IMG/VR virus record: IMGVR_UViG_3300040751_002080
Coordinates: 1 to 64,000 of that record
Reading direction: 5' to 3' (one strand)
Source: a virus
Length of the DNA: 64,000 nucleotides
Positions within the stretch are counted from its first letter, which is position 1, and the number at the start of each line of letters is the position of its first letter. The notes beneath the pieces are model-generated. The model did no database searches. It was not told where the DNA came from and worked only from the letters and a program-made list of their open reading frames with translations. Positions 49,942-58,148 of this stretch are shown in pieces. A program made the translations under genes and the position numbers.

Positions 49942-51051
49942 TTAAAAATCGGAATCTTTTGTTCCAGTTGGTGTAGGCAATGCAATAGCATTGTACGTAG
50001 TACTATCCCAGACAAAATCACTGCTTGGAGTATAAGTGTATACTGTGCTGTTGATTGTTGCTGTAACACTTTCGTCTACTAACTGGCCAGCTGGGCCGCC
50101 TGGTTCTGCTTGGCCGCCTGTTCCTGTATCGCCGTCGTCTAGTTCTATTTTAAACTTTAGCTGTGTTGCAGTATTAAATGATGTATTAGTACTTGCATAA
50201 ATTCTAAAAAAGTTATCGTCATAAATCTGTGCTACAGGTACATCTCCCGGATTACCGCCTGCTCTGCCGCCACCTTGTTTTTCAAAAATCTTTGTAGTTG
50301 GGGCGCCAGTTGCAATAGTTGCATTACTAAATCCAGTTCCTGTACCTGTTACAGAATCACAACGCCAGGTATTTTGATTTACTCTACCAAATCGTATCTG
50401 TCCAGCATCGTTTAATACTTGAGCCCAATCCCAATCTTTTGTGTATTGGGTTGCTGTTGTGCCGCCAGTAGCATTTGCTGCAAAACGTATTTCGCCGCCT
50501 GCTGCTAAAAAATACAAAAAGTTTTGATGAGATCCAAAGTTAACTGTAACTTCGTGCGAGATGACTTTTTGTGCATCGGCCGATCCACCAAAACTTGTAA
50601 TACGAGAACTAGATGTACTTGCTCCTCCTGATGTTTCTAAAGGATTCGGACCATCGAAACTACTAGTTGGAAAATCTGTTGCTGTATGATTAAATGCTAA
50701 AATAGTATTTGCAGTAGTAGTTAAGTCAGTAATATGCTGTTCAGCAATTTGATCAACACCTTGTTCAAAATCAGTAGGATCAATGTCCGTTGCTAGTGCG
50801 CCAGTTTGATGGACATGTGCAGCTTGTATATCTAACCACAAATCAAAATATTGTTGTTCGGTTACTGTGTCACTTACTCCTGGAGTATTGCCGCCAACAA
50901 CTATACTACTACTAAAGTTTCTACCATAACCGCTTGTACTTGTTAACGGTGTTGTCAAAGATCCGTAGTCTGTCCAGACAGATTGATCGCCTACACGACC
51001 AGCAATCGATTCTCTAATATTATTATAGTTAATGGCTGTTATCTGTGGCAT
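49942..51051 (-). CDS. Phage structural protein (tail/virion), Gly/Thr-rich
   Basis: The 369-residue protein has an N-terminal adaptor-like part (ITAINYNNIRESIAGRVGD, TVTEQQYFDLWLDIQAAHVHQTG) followed by a beta-rich Gly/Thr/Ser body. The middle (WDWAQVLNDAGQIRFGR, NFLYFLAAGGEIRFAA) occurs also in the next gene, so the two are paralogs. Similar proteins are remembered from T4-like cyanophages as virion proteins. It has a candidate sigma70 promoter with an inverted repeat upstream (51069-51097) and an AAAAGGAA ribosome-binding site. Exact position in the virion is unknown. Confidence 0.72.
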   Translation of the reverse strand: MPQITAINYNNIRESIAGRVGDQSVWTDYGSLTTPLTSTSGYGRNFSSSIVVGGNTPGVSDTVTEQQYFDLWLDIQAAHVHQTGALATDIDPTDFEQGVDQIAEQHITDLTTTANTILAFNHTATDFPTSSFDGPNPLETSGGASTSSSRITSFGGSADAQKVISHEVTVNFGSHQNFLYFLAAGGEIRFAANATGGTTATQYTKDWDWAQVLNDAGQIRFGRVNQNTWRCDSVTGTGTGFSNATIATGAPTTKIFEKQGGGRAGGNPGDVPVAQIYDDNFFRIYASTNTSFNTATQLKFKIELDDGDTGTGGQAEPGGPAGQLVDESVTATINSTVYTYTPSSDFVWDSTTYNAIALPTPTGTKDSDF

Positions 51052-51068
51052 CTATATTCCTTTTTTAT

Positions 51069-51097
51069 AATGTAACACACTTTACATTGTATGTCAA
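51069..51097 (-). promoter_or_regulatory. Candidate sigma70 promoter overlapping an inverted repeat
   Basis: Minus-strand TTGACA (51097-51092), 17 bases, TACATT (51074-51069). A perfect 7-base inverted repeat (AATGTAA/TTACATT, 51069-51075 and 51082-51088) covers the -10 box and part of the spacer. It could be an operator. The order of the repeat and A-run does not fit a terminator on either strand. Confidence 0.45.
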
Positions 51098-52015
51098 TCA
51101 TAAATCACTTGTTTTTGCATAGGACGGAGCCGGCGAGTTTACATACGAACCCGATGCTCGTATATGCGAAACTGAACTAGTAAGAACTCCTGCTACATAT
51201 TCGTCGGCGCCGCCGGTGCCTGTATCTAAATCATTAAACACAATATTAAAAGTAATATCTGTATTGTTTGATTCTTTTTTTGCTTGAATATAATACTCGT
51301 TGTCTGAATATCCACCTGCAATACTACCTGTTTTTCTATATATAGTTTGATACGAGGTTGTTAAATCTTCATTGCCAATAGCATAGGAAGTACCAGATGG
51401 TTTTGTATTGGTAGTTACTGTTCGTCCAAACTTTATCTGGCCAGCATTAAATATAATATCATACCAGTCTTGATTTTTTTGCAAGTTAGTATCTGCTGGA
51501 ACATCATCGATATTAATCGATGAATCGAATCTAATTTCGCCGCCTGCGTTAAAAAAACATCTACGAGCAGCAATTGAAGAAAATGATATTTTAACAGTAT
51601 GATTAACTGATTGAGGTTGAGATGTTCCTCCCCACGGAGATGTAGCACCATCTCTTACACTATTAACACCGCCTGATTCTATGTCAGCTTGGTTACCGTT
51701 TAAAATAAATCTATCGTCCTCAAGTTCAACTATTAATATTTCGTATGCATTAAACAACGCATCTGCAATCTCTGCAGAGGTAGTAACTGTATTAATAGTA
51801 ACCGGTGCTGTATTATTAATGTGTACATACACCTTTTCAAAGTCAGTGAACAAGTTATTCATATCAGAAACTAACACTTCGTTTCCTTCGGCAACTGGAT
51901 TACTCGATACAGTATTATTGTATCCTTTATCACCAGACCCAACTCCTAATACTGCTGAAATTTTTCCTTGTAGTTCGTTGTACCTTGATTGTGAGATAAT
52001 GTCGCCGACTGCCAT
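51098..52015 (-). CDS. Phage structural protein (tail/virion), Gly/Thr-rich
   Basis: A 305-residue protein beginning AVGDIISQSRYNELQGKISAV, with VLVSDMNNLFTDFEKVYVHIN in the N-terminal part and RRCFFNAGGEIRFDSS and WYDIIFNAGQIKFGR in the middle, as in the paralog at 49942-51051. It is shorter, mostly in the C-terminal half. No enzymatic motif is present. Expected virion or tail component. A TGTAAATA box lies 17-24 bases upstream as a possible late promoter, with AAAAGGAAAAG as ribosome-binding site. Confidence 0.72.
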   Translation of the reverse strand: MAVGDIISQSRYNELQGKISAVLGVGSGDKGYNNTVSSNPVAEGNEVLVSDMNNLFTDFEKVYVHINNTAPVTINTVTTSAEIADALFNAYEILIVELEDDRFILNGNQADIESGGVNSVRDGATSPWGGTSQPQSVNHTVKISFSSIAARRCFFNAGGEIRFDSSINIDDVPADTNLQKNQDWYDIIFNAGQIKFGRTVTTNTKPSGTSYAIGNEDLTTSYQTIYRKTGSIAGGYSDNEYYIQAKKESNNTDITFNIVFNDLDTGTGGADEYVAGVLTSSVSHIRASGSYVNSPAPSYAKTSDL

Positions 52016-52031
52016 AACTTTTCCTTTTTAG

Positions 52032-52039
52032 TATTTACA
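52032..52039 (-). promoter_or_regulatory. Possible T4-type late promoter box
   Basis: Minus-strand TGTAAATA lies about 17 bases before the ATG at 52015. It differs from the GATAAATA boxes by two bases, so the match is weaker. Confidence 0.35.
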
Positions 52040-53570
52040 CTTTTAAAACGCACTCAACCAACTTTTCTGAAGGATCGTCGCTTGATTCTAATGCAATACC
52101 AACTAATGCTTTGGTAGCAGTTTGAGAAGCAACTCCGTCTTCCCATGCATACAATGCCATTCCTTTTTGAACTACACCTGTGCATCTTACTGGTACACGA
52201 CCTTTTAATGCAATAGCTTGTCCGTCGATTTCTGAGTTCATTAAATAAGCTGGATTTTCACTAATGACACCAATTGCAAAATCACTAGACTTTGCAGGTC
52301 TAGTTTCTGCACTAATATCACGTGCTTCTACAAACTTAGCACTAGATACTGCCATTACTGTTCCAACTGGATGTGTTTCTTCTGTGGTATATTTTTCTGC
52401 AAGATCGGCATAACGAGCTTTAGTTGCGGTGCCATTAAATATTGTTGCAGTTAGATTTCCACTGCTATCTCTTGCAGCAATAGTATTTGCGCCAGCAGTG
52501 GTTGATGCACTACGTGCCGTGCCTCCTACATCAAGTGCATTTGAAACTGTTGCAGTACCATTAAATGTAGTAGCATAAACTGTATTAAACTTTTCAGTTG
52601 CACTACCGATATTATATATGTTTGTTGTTTCAGGAAAAATTCCTTTATCAACTGCTGCGTTTCTTATTGAAACAATCCCTGTAGCAGATCCGGCAGCTGG
52701 TGCAGTTAGTGCAAACAACATTTTATTACTTGCATTATTTTGATTTACAAATCTCGGAACTGTACCATCGCTTACATCTATTTTTAGATCATTACTAGCG
52801 CCAACTGTAAATCCAACATCACCTAATGCTAATGCATCTGTTGTTTTTAAATAATCACTAGCTAAGAATCCACCTAAACGTAATGCATCATTTGCTGATC
52901 CCCAAATAATTGGTTCGTTAGTAGCACCTGTAACAGGTTGATCCAAACTATTTTTTGTAATACCTGTAGCACTATTAACTAATGTAATACCTTTTTTGAT
53001 TAAACTAAATCCTGTTAACGATGGAACACCGGCTGCTTGTACACCGTTTAATGTAAACTCTTCTCCAGAGATTACATACAAACTAACATCATTTATTAGA
53101 GCAACAATAATAGTTTTTTCAACCGCTGGAACAGAGTTATCATTAACACTAACACTAAGCATCTGTGTTGTTCCGCTTCCTGCACTCTGAGGACCTACTA
53201 GGATAAACTCGCCTGCGGCTGTTTTACCATATAGCTGATTACTTGTACTGCTCCACCACAAATCGCCTTCGTCCAGTCCTGCTGGTTCAGAACTTGATAC
53301 TTCGGTACCGCCTGCTGTTTTCCATGCACTACCAGTATAAAACTTTAGTTTAGTAGTTCCTGCATCATACCATACTTGTCCATCAATAGCTTTAGCAGGT
53401 GCAGTAGTTCCTCTAAAGTTTTCTAATAAATGAACTATGTTTTCGTTTTGTGCTTCGCCAAAACCACTATAGTTTTTACCAATAAGTTTTAGATCAGTTG
53501 TTTGATCTATTGTGCCGTCTTCAACGACTGTTATCTGTGTACCGTTATATCTATTTACAATATAGGCCAT
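52035..53570 (-). CDS. Tail fibre protein with shared adaptor
   Basis: The 511-residue protein shares its N-terminal 100 residues with the two fibres upstream: IVNRYNGTQITVVEDGTI, LIGKNYSGFGEAQNENI and GQVWYDAGTTKLKFYTG. This adaptor (repeatedly seen in T4-like cyanophages) attaches fibres to the tail. The middle is repetitive, with ATTFNGTATVSNALDVGGTA and TIFNGTATKARYAD. The C-terminus (EKYTTEETHPVGTVMAV, IGVISENPAYLMN) resembles a late conserved domain of phage structural proteins. It is preceded by the late box at 53601-53608 and a GAGGAG site. Confidence 0.82.
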   Translation of the reverse strand: MAYIVNRYNGTQITVVEDGTIDQTTDLKLIGKNYSGFGEAQNENIVHLLENFRGTTAPAKAIDGQVWYDAGTTKLKFYTGSAWKTAGGTEVSSSEPAGLDEGDLWWSSTSNQLYGKTAAGEFILVGPQSAGSGTTQMLSVSVNDNSVPAVEKTIIVALINDVSLYVISGEEFTLNGVQAAGVPSLTGFSLIKKGITLVNSATGITKNSLDQPVTGATNEPIIWGSANDALRLGGFLASDYLKTTDALALGDVGFTVGASNDLKIDVSDGTVPRFVNQNNASNKMLFALTAPAAGSATGIVSIRNAAVDKGIFPETTNIYNIGSATEKFNTVYATTFNGTATVSNALDVGGTARSASTTAGANTIAARDSSGNLTATIFNGTATKARYADLAEKYTTEETHPVGTVMAVSSAKFVEARDISAETRPAKSSDFAIGVISENPAYLMNSEIDGQAIALKGRVPVRCTGVVQKGMALYAWEDGVASQTATKALVGIALESSDDPSEKLVECVLKV

Positions 53571-53600
53571 TGTTGCTCCTCGTGCTTAGTGCTCTTATGT

Positions 53601-53608
53601 TATTTATC
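53601..53608 (-). promoter_or_regulatory. T4-type late promoter box
   Basis: Minus-strand GATAAATA (reads TATTTATC on the plus strand), 30 bases before the ATG at 53570, followed by GAGGAG. The same octamer occurs at 58141-58148 and 40194-40201. Confidence 0.6.
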
Positions 53609-53609
53609 G

Positions 53610-55532
53610 TTAAAGTGCCGATGCTGCTATTGTACTTCCATTAACGTCCCATATGCCGCCGCTTACTTGCATAGTTATTATCAATCTATTTGCTGTTAGA
53701 TTAACTGTTGCTGTAGGAGCAGTGATTGTAAAGTCACCTATAACATTAACGTTTTGTGTACCAGCACTATCAACTGCTGTTAAAGATTTTACAACACCAC
53801 TATTAACATCAATAGGATCTGATGAAGCTGTATAATAGTATGCATGTATTTTTGCAGTTTTTCCTTGAGTGTCAAACGGTGCTGCGGGTATTGGAGATAT
53901 TTCTGTTAATAGTACAGCAATATTAGTAAGCAATCCGTCATCTGCAAAAGTGTCACCATATGTTCCTGTTGCATAGGTAGTACCTAATCCAGTAACATCT
54001 ACTCCCATAACTATTGTTGATGATGCTAGTTCGTCATCAACATATCTTTTAACTACTACATCTTGATCAGCACCTTCTGTTAATAATGCATTGTCGGCTT
54101 TACGGCGTGGACTTACCGGAGTTTCTACATTTGTTATTTTTACTTTGTTTATTAAGTTTATACTACCAGTTGATGCAAACTCTAAGTTACTAGTTGTTGT
54201 AATGCGATCTTCAGTGAAGGTCATTGTATCACTTTGTAGGTTGTTTCCTACTACTAGTGTATTAAGCTGACCTATTCCTGTTAGACTACTGTTTACAACC
54301 GTTGATCCTAACGTATCTAAAGACAATACATTTGTATTATCAATAGCATAGTTGTTTAACTCGTTGTCAATATTAATATTATGACTACTTGTCCAACTGT
54401 TAGTTGCATTTAACCAAGTCCAGCGTTTGTCGTCTCCCTGTACTCTTATAACAATGCCGCCGTCATCTGCTTCGCTGTCAGTTGCTAATGTACTATCGTC
54501 TTTTATTGCAAGTTCAATTTGATGGTCTTCAACTCTAAGAGTAGCAATATCTAAACTTACCGAGTTTCCTTCGATTAATAAATCTCCAGTAACACGCAAG
54601 TCTCCTGTAACATCTAACGTATATGCAGGATTTGTTTTAAATATACCAATCTTTTTAGTGTCAGCGTCAAAATACATAGCAGTGTATGTGCCCGAAACAT
54701 CTTTAAGATCTACTCGCATGTCAGCATCTTGAATATTATTCTGCCAGACAGTAGTTTGTCCACTTACTTTTATTGTAAGATCTGTATCAAGTCCAATACT
54801 CAATCCAAGGTCATTAGCTATTGCCAATCTGCCTGTTGTGACATCATCAACTACAGCACTTAAAAAACTGTTTTGATCAAATACATTTCCAAGCTCGTCT
54901 ACAATTTGACCAGCACTAGAGGCTTTCCCATAAAATTCAAAATCAACAAACGCTGAGTTTATGTTTACACCTTGTTTTAAAGTAGTAAATCCTGTGATAG
55001 CCGGAAAAGGTGTAAAGGTTGTATTTTCTTTTGAAACAATTGCATATAAACTGCCATTTAGATACTTTTTAATAATCACTCTATTTTGACTTGTAGTATC
55101 TCTAATAGTTGCAATCTCATCGCCTGATTTAAGTTGGTTTTTTGTATATGCCGGTCCTACTAAAACAGCATTAGTGCCGTTCCAAAATAATAGCTGATCC
55201 TTTGATGCATCAATCCATATGTCTCCAGGTATTAGTTCTGATGGCTGAGAACTGGCATATATTGTGCTATCGGTACTTCTAAATGTTGTACCATCATATA
55301 TTTTTAATCTGCCTGTAGCAGTATCATACCAAAGTTGTCCTTTGAGTGGTTTTACCGGTGCTGTACTATTACTAAAGTTTTCCAGCATCTTAATAAAGTT
55401 TTCATTTATACTTTCGCCAAATCCTTGATAGTTTTTTCCTATTAGTGCAATATCTGCACTGGATATATCTAACCTACCATCAACTAGTTCTACTAGTAAC
55501 GATCCGTCTGTTTTGTTTAGTTTATAGGCCAT
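53610..55532 (-). CDS. Tail fibre protein with shared adaptor
   Basis: A 640-residue protein with the adaptor KLNKTDGSLLVELVDGRL, LIGKNYQGFGESINENF, GQLWYDTATGRLKIYDG at the N-terminus, followed by a long beta-rich body (TLDVTGDLRVTGDLLIEGN; LEFASTGSINLINKV) and a C-terminus with LTANRLIITMQVSGG. It has no collar domain. It overlaps none of its neighbours but is adjacent to the fibre gene upstream, and has a GGAG ribosome-binding site. Likely part of the same late transcript as 57515 and 58117, which would extend from the box at 58141. Confidence 0.82.
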   Translation of the reverse strand: MAYKLNKTDGSLLVELVDGRLDISSADIALIGKNYQGFGESINENFIKMLENFSNSTAPVKPLKGQLWYDTATGRLKIYDGTTFRSTDSTIYASSQPSELIPGDIWIDASKDQLLFWNGTNAVLVGPAYTKNQLKSGDEIATIRDTTSQNRVIIKKYLNGSLYAIVSKENTTFTPFPAITGFTTLKQGVNINSAFVDFEFYGKASSAGQIVDELGNVFDQNSFLSAVVDDVTTGRLAIANDLGLSIGLDTDLTIKVSGQTTVWQNNIQDADMRVDLKDVSGTYTAMYFDADTKKIGIFKTNPAYTLDVTGDLRVTGDLLIEGNSVSLDIATLRVEDHQIELAIKDDSTLATDSEADDGGIVIRVQGDDKRWTWLNATNSWTSSHNINIDNELNNYAIDNTNVLSLDTLGSTVVNSSLTGIGQLNTLVVGNNLQSDTMTFTEDRITTTSNLEFASTGSINLINKVKITNVETPVSPRRKADNALLTEGADQDVVVKRYVDDELASSTIVMGVDVTGLGTTYATGTYGDTFADDGLLTNIAVLLTEISPIPAAPFDTQGKTAKIHAYYYTASSDPIDVNSGVVKSLTAVDSAGTQNVNVIGDFTITAPTATVNLTANRLIITMQVSGGIWDVNGSTIAASAL

Positions 55533-57515
55533 TTATGATACTCCGTGATAGATAATAAAGTTAAGTGCAAGGAACGGATTTGTTATATTTAATGCATCGT
55601 TTGCTAAATCTACTACACCTCCTGATGTTCGCAGACGTGTTCCAGTTCCTGATATGTCGCCGTCTCCTGGTACAACTTCTGATGCACTTGCTGTAGCTGT
55701 TGTAGTAGCATAGAATTGCTCTCCTGTACTACTTTTTAAGTCGTGCTCGTGTTCGGGTAAGTTAGATGCTGCTATTGTAACTTCTTCACTACCTGCTACA
55801 CCACCCATAACACCTACAGTTGATGATGTAATTCTATTTGCTGATACTACTTGTCCTAGCCCTGCAGGAGTTCTTCCTCGCATATCTGGTATTTTAAACA
55901 ATGTATTAGGATCACTCGGTGTTCCATGATACCATGTTGTTGGATCTGCTGAAAGATATCCTAATACTGTTGCCAAAGCACCGTATGTTGTTAATGATTT
56001 TTCTGTTCCGTCTAATATAAACCATCCATCAGGTGCAATCAATCCACCGTACATGATTACTGTGCCAACTGGCATAGTATCGATAGAACCAATAATCTGT
56101 GCAGGCGTTGCTTTAACTAACGTTCCGCCTTGATTTAATAATACTTCATCTGTTGTTCTATTGATGCTCGATGCTGCTGATCTACTAGAAATAGCAGTTG
56201 ATTGTATAGTAGATGTAAATGTTTTAGTAGAGCCGCCTGTCTGGCCGTCAAATACAAAACTAGTTGCACTAACATCTCCTGCTAGTGAAAAAGTAGTTAC
56301 ACTGTTGAGTTTTGCTGTACTACCAGCTGTACCGCTAACATTACCTGTTACATTACCTGTTAAGTTACCTGTTATACGATTAGCATGTAATGTATCGTAA
56401 GGTAATACTGATGAGCCTATAGAATAAACATTTGCAGTATCAGGCAATATGCTAGTAGTAGTAAGGCTTCCATCAACATCAAAGTTTCCAGTTACAGTTA
56501 GATTTCCTGTTATACTAGTATTTCCTGTTAATGCTGTAGTACCAGTTACTGATAGGTTGCCGGTAAGTTTTTGATTTCCAACTACGTCTAAACTTTCTGT
56601 TGGAGACAGGTTGTTGATGCCTACATTAGTGTTTCCTTTAACTCTGATTGGTATTGCAAAGTTGCCGTTGTTGTTAACTCTTAAATCTATCGGAGCACCT
56701 GGAACAGCGTTTTCAACAATGCTATTATTACCTTCAACTAACAAACTTAATGTTTTTGAAACACCAACTTCTAAGCCCTGATTGGTTTTTATTTGAAGTT
56801 TTTCTGTAAGTTGATTAACAATGTTGTTGCGCATAAATGTTGAACTTGGTATTGTTGCTCCACTAATAAGTAAGTTTTCTGCGTTAGTTGCAGTGCCATT
56901 AAACTTTGCTGCTGACAATGTTTGATTAAAGTTTGTTCCAACTTTTATCGGTGTTACACTATTAAATCCAGCAAATGATGTTTTGGGCGAAAACTCAACT
57001 CTACTTGTAATACTAACTGGTATATTTTCAATGTATACGACTACTACTGTTCTAGTTGTATCTGTAGTATCTACTAGCTCAACTGATTTAGCTCCAGTGG
57101 TGTTTCCATTGCTAAAATCAGGACCTACTAACAGCCACCCGCTGCCTGTATACAAATACAACTGACTAGTACTAGTATTAACCCAAAGATCGCCTTTGAC
57201 ACTGTTTGTACTATCAGGTTCTGAGGCATTCTTTTTTAAGCCGCCGGCTGCAACCCAGTTTGTTCCGTCGTATATTTTTAACTGATCTATACTATCTGTA
57301 GTGTCATACCAGAGTTGTCCTTCAACTGGATTTAATGGTGGATTTGCATTTGCAAAGTTTTCTAATAACTTTAAAAAGTTTTCATTAATAGCAACACCAT
57401 AATCTGATAATAGTCTACCTGGAAGTTTTAGACTAGTTTCTGTATTGATTGCGTTATCTTCAACAGTTATAATACCTTTATTAGATTGGTCAGTGAATGG
57501 AACTTCGTATGCCAT
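55533..57515 (-). CDS. Tail fibre protein with adaptor and tail-collar domain
   Basis: The 660-residue protein begins with the shared adaptor (LPGRLLSDYGVAINENF; GQLWYDTTDSIDQLKIYDG). It has a central Thr/Gly repeat region (TGTTALTGNTSITGNLTVTG, residues about 320-345) and a C-terminal phage tail-collar domain: GTVIMYGGLIAPDGWFILDG and LFKIPDMRGRTPAGLGQ. The collar fold is common in short and long tail fibre proteins, where it contributes to trimer formation and attachment. AGGAGGTAA is an excellent ribosome-binding site, and it shares one base with the gene upstream. Confidence 0.88.
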   Translation of the reverse strand: MAYEVPFTDQSNKGIITVEDNAINTETSLKLPGRLLSDYGVAINENFLKLLENFANANPPLNPVEGQLWYDTTDSIDQLKIYDGTNWVAAGGLKKNASEPDSTNSVKGDLWVNTSTSQLYLYTGSGWLLVGPDFSNGNTTGAKSVELVDTTDTTRTVVVVYIENIPVSITSRVEFSPKTSFAGFNSVTPIKVGTNFNQTLSAAKFNGTATNAENLLISGATIPSSTFMRNNIVNQLTEKLQIKTNQGLEVGVSKTLSLLVEGNNSIVENAVPGAPIDLRVNNNGNFAIPIRVKGNTNVGINNLSPTESLDVVGNQKLTGNLSVTGTTALTGNTSITGNLTVTGNFDVDGSLTTTSILPDTANVYSIGSSVLPYDTLHANRITGNLTGNVTGNVSGTAGSTAKLNSVTTFSLAGDVSATSFVFDGQTGGSTKTFTSTIQSTAISSRSAASSINRTTDEVLLNQGGTLVKATPAQIIGSIDTMPVGTVIMYGGLIAPDGWFILDGTEKSLTTYGALATVLGYLSADPTTWYHGTPSDPNTLFKIPDMRGRTPAGLGQVVSANRITSSTVGVMGGVAGSEEVTIAASNLPEHEHDLKSSTGEQFYATTTATASASEVVPGDGDISGTGTRLRTSGGVVDLANDALNITNPFLALNFIIYHGVS

Positions 57516-58117
57516 TAAGTATTACCTCCTGAAAGACTTTGTACTCTTACAGTATAATCAATCTGTATTAATCTGTTGAGTGATTTTTGTACCGGATGGA
57601 AAATCACGTGAGTAAGAAGTCTTCCTGTTCCGCTTGCTGAATAACCTACTAAACCAAGTTCATCAAATACAAACTGTTGTTCTGTATTGGCCGCAGTATC
57701 AAATGCATCCTGTCCTTCTGGTTCGCCGTAGTCTAACAAACAACTTACAACAATATCAGTATAGTTTGTACCAGTAACGTGACGTGTTTCTATTTTGTTT
57801 CGTTGTGGATCAACATTGTTTACACTGCGATCGTCTACCACTTTTGCATATGTTTGATTGTACAAACTAGCATTTGTACCAGTACTGTTTGGCGTTAAGT
57901 ATGTAATAATACCTGTTGGGTCAACACTAGTGCCACCGTTGCCAAATGCCATTTGATATATATAACCTGAACCGGCATTGCCGAGGCTTTCTGCAAGGCT
58001 AATACTCATATTTTCATAATGAATAGCATTGCGCTTGTTAACAAATACATGCCCACTTTCTGGATTGTGTATTTTTATGTGTCCTTCGAGGTGTACACCG
58101 CTTTGTTCGTTAATCAT
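57515..58117 (-). CDS. Phage structural protein (200 aa), late
   Basis: A 200-residue protein with VHLEGHIKIHNPESGHVFVN, AIHYENMSISLAESLGNAG, then IYQMAFGNGGTSVDPTG, and a C-terminal VIFHPVQKSLNRLIQIDYTVRV strand. It belongs to a family of small structural proteins next to tail fibres in T4-like marine phages, as far as I recall. It is the first gene behind the late box at 58141-58148 and is coupled to the collar-domain fibre gene. Role in fibre attachment or tail assembly is plausible. Confidence 0.72.
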   Translation of the reverse strand: MINEQSGVHLEGHIKIHNPESGHVFVNKRNAIHYENMSISLAESLGNAGSGYIYQMAFGNGGTSVDPTGIITYLTPNSTGTNASLYNQTYAKVVDDRSVNNVDPQRNKIETRHVTGTNYTDIVVSCLLDYGEPEGQDAFDTAANTEQQFVFDELGLVGYSASGTGRLLTHVIFHPVQKSLNRLIQIDYTVRVQSLSGGNT

Positions 58118-58140
58118 GTTTCCATTCCGTTCCTATAATG

Positions 58141-58148
58141 TATTTATC
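58141..58148 (-). promoter_or_regulatory. T4-type late promoter box
   Basis: Minus-strand GATAAATA lies 24 bases before the ATG at 58117 and overlaps the stop codon of the giant structural gene (58144-58146). It is followed by CATTATAGGAACGG, so a GGAA site follows. Confidence 0.6.

Noticed and set aside
49942-49972. A terminator hairpin at the end of the structural operon (GGAAC...GATTCC followed by T-run on the minus strand)
   Set aside because: The stem has only four pairs with a mismatch and the T-run is interrupted; too weak to call.
51069-51088. Inverted repeat as an intrinsic terminator
   Set aside because: On the minus strand it is followed by A-rich rather than T-rich sequence, and on the plus strand no upstream gene runs toward it.
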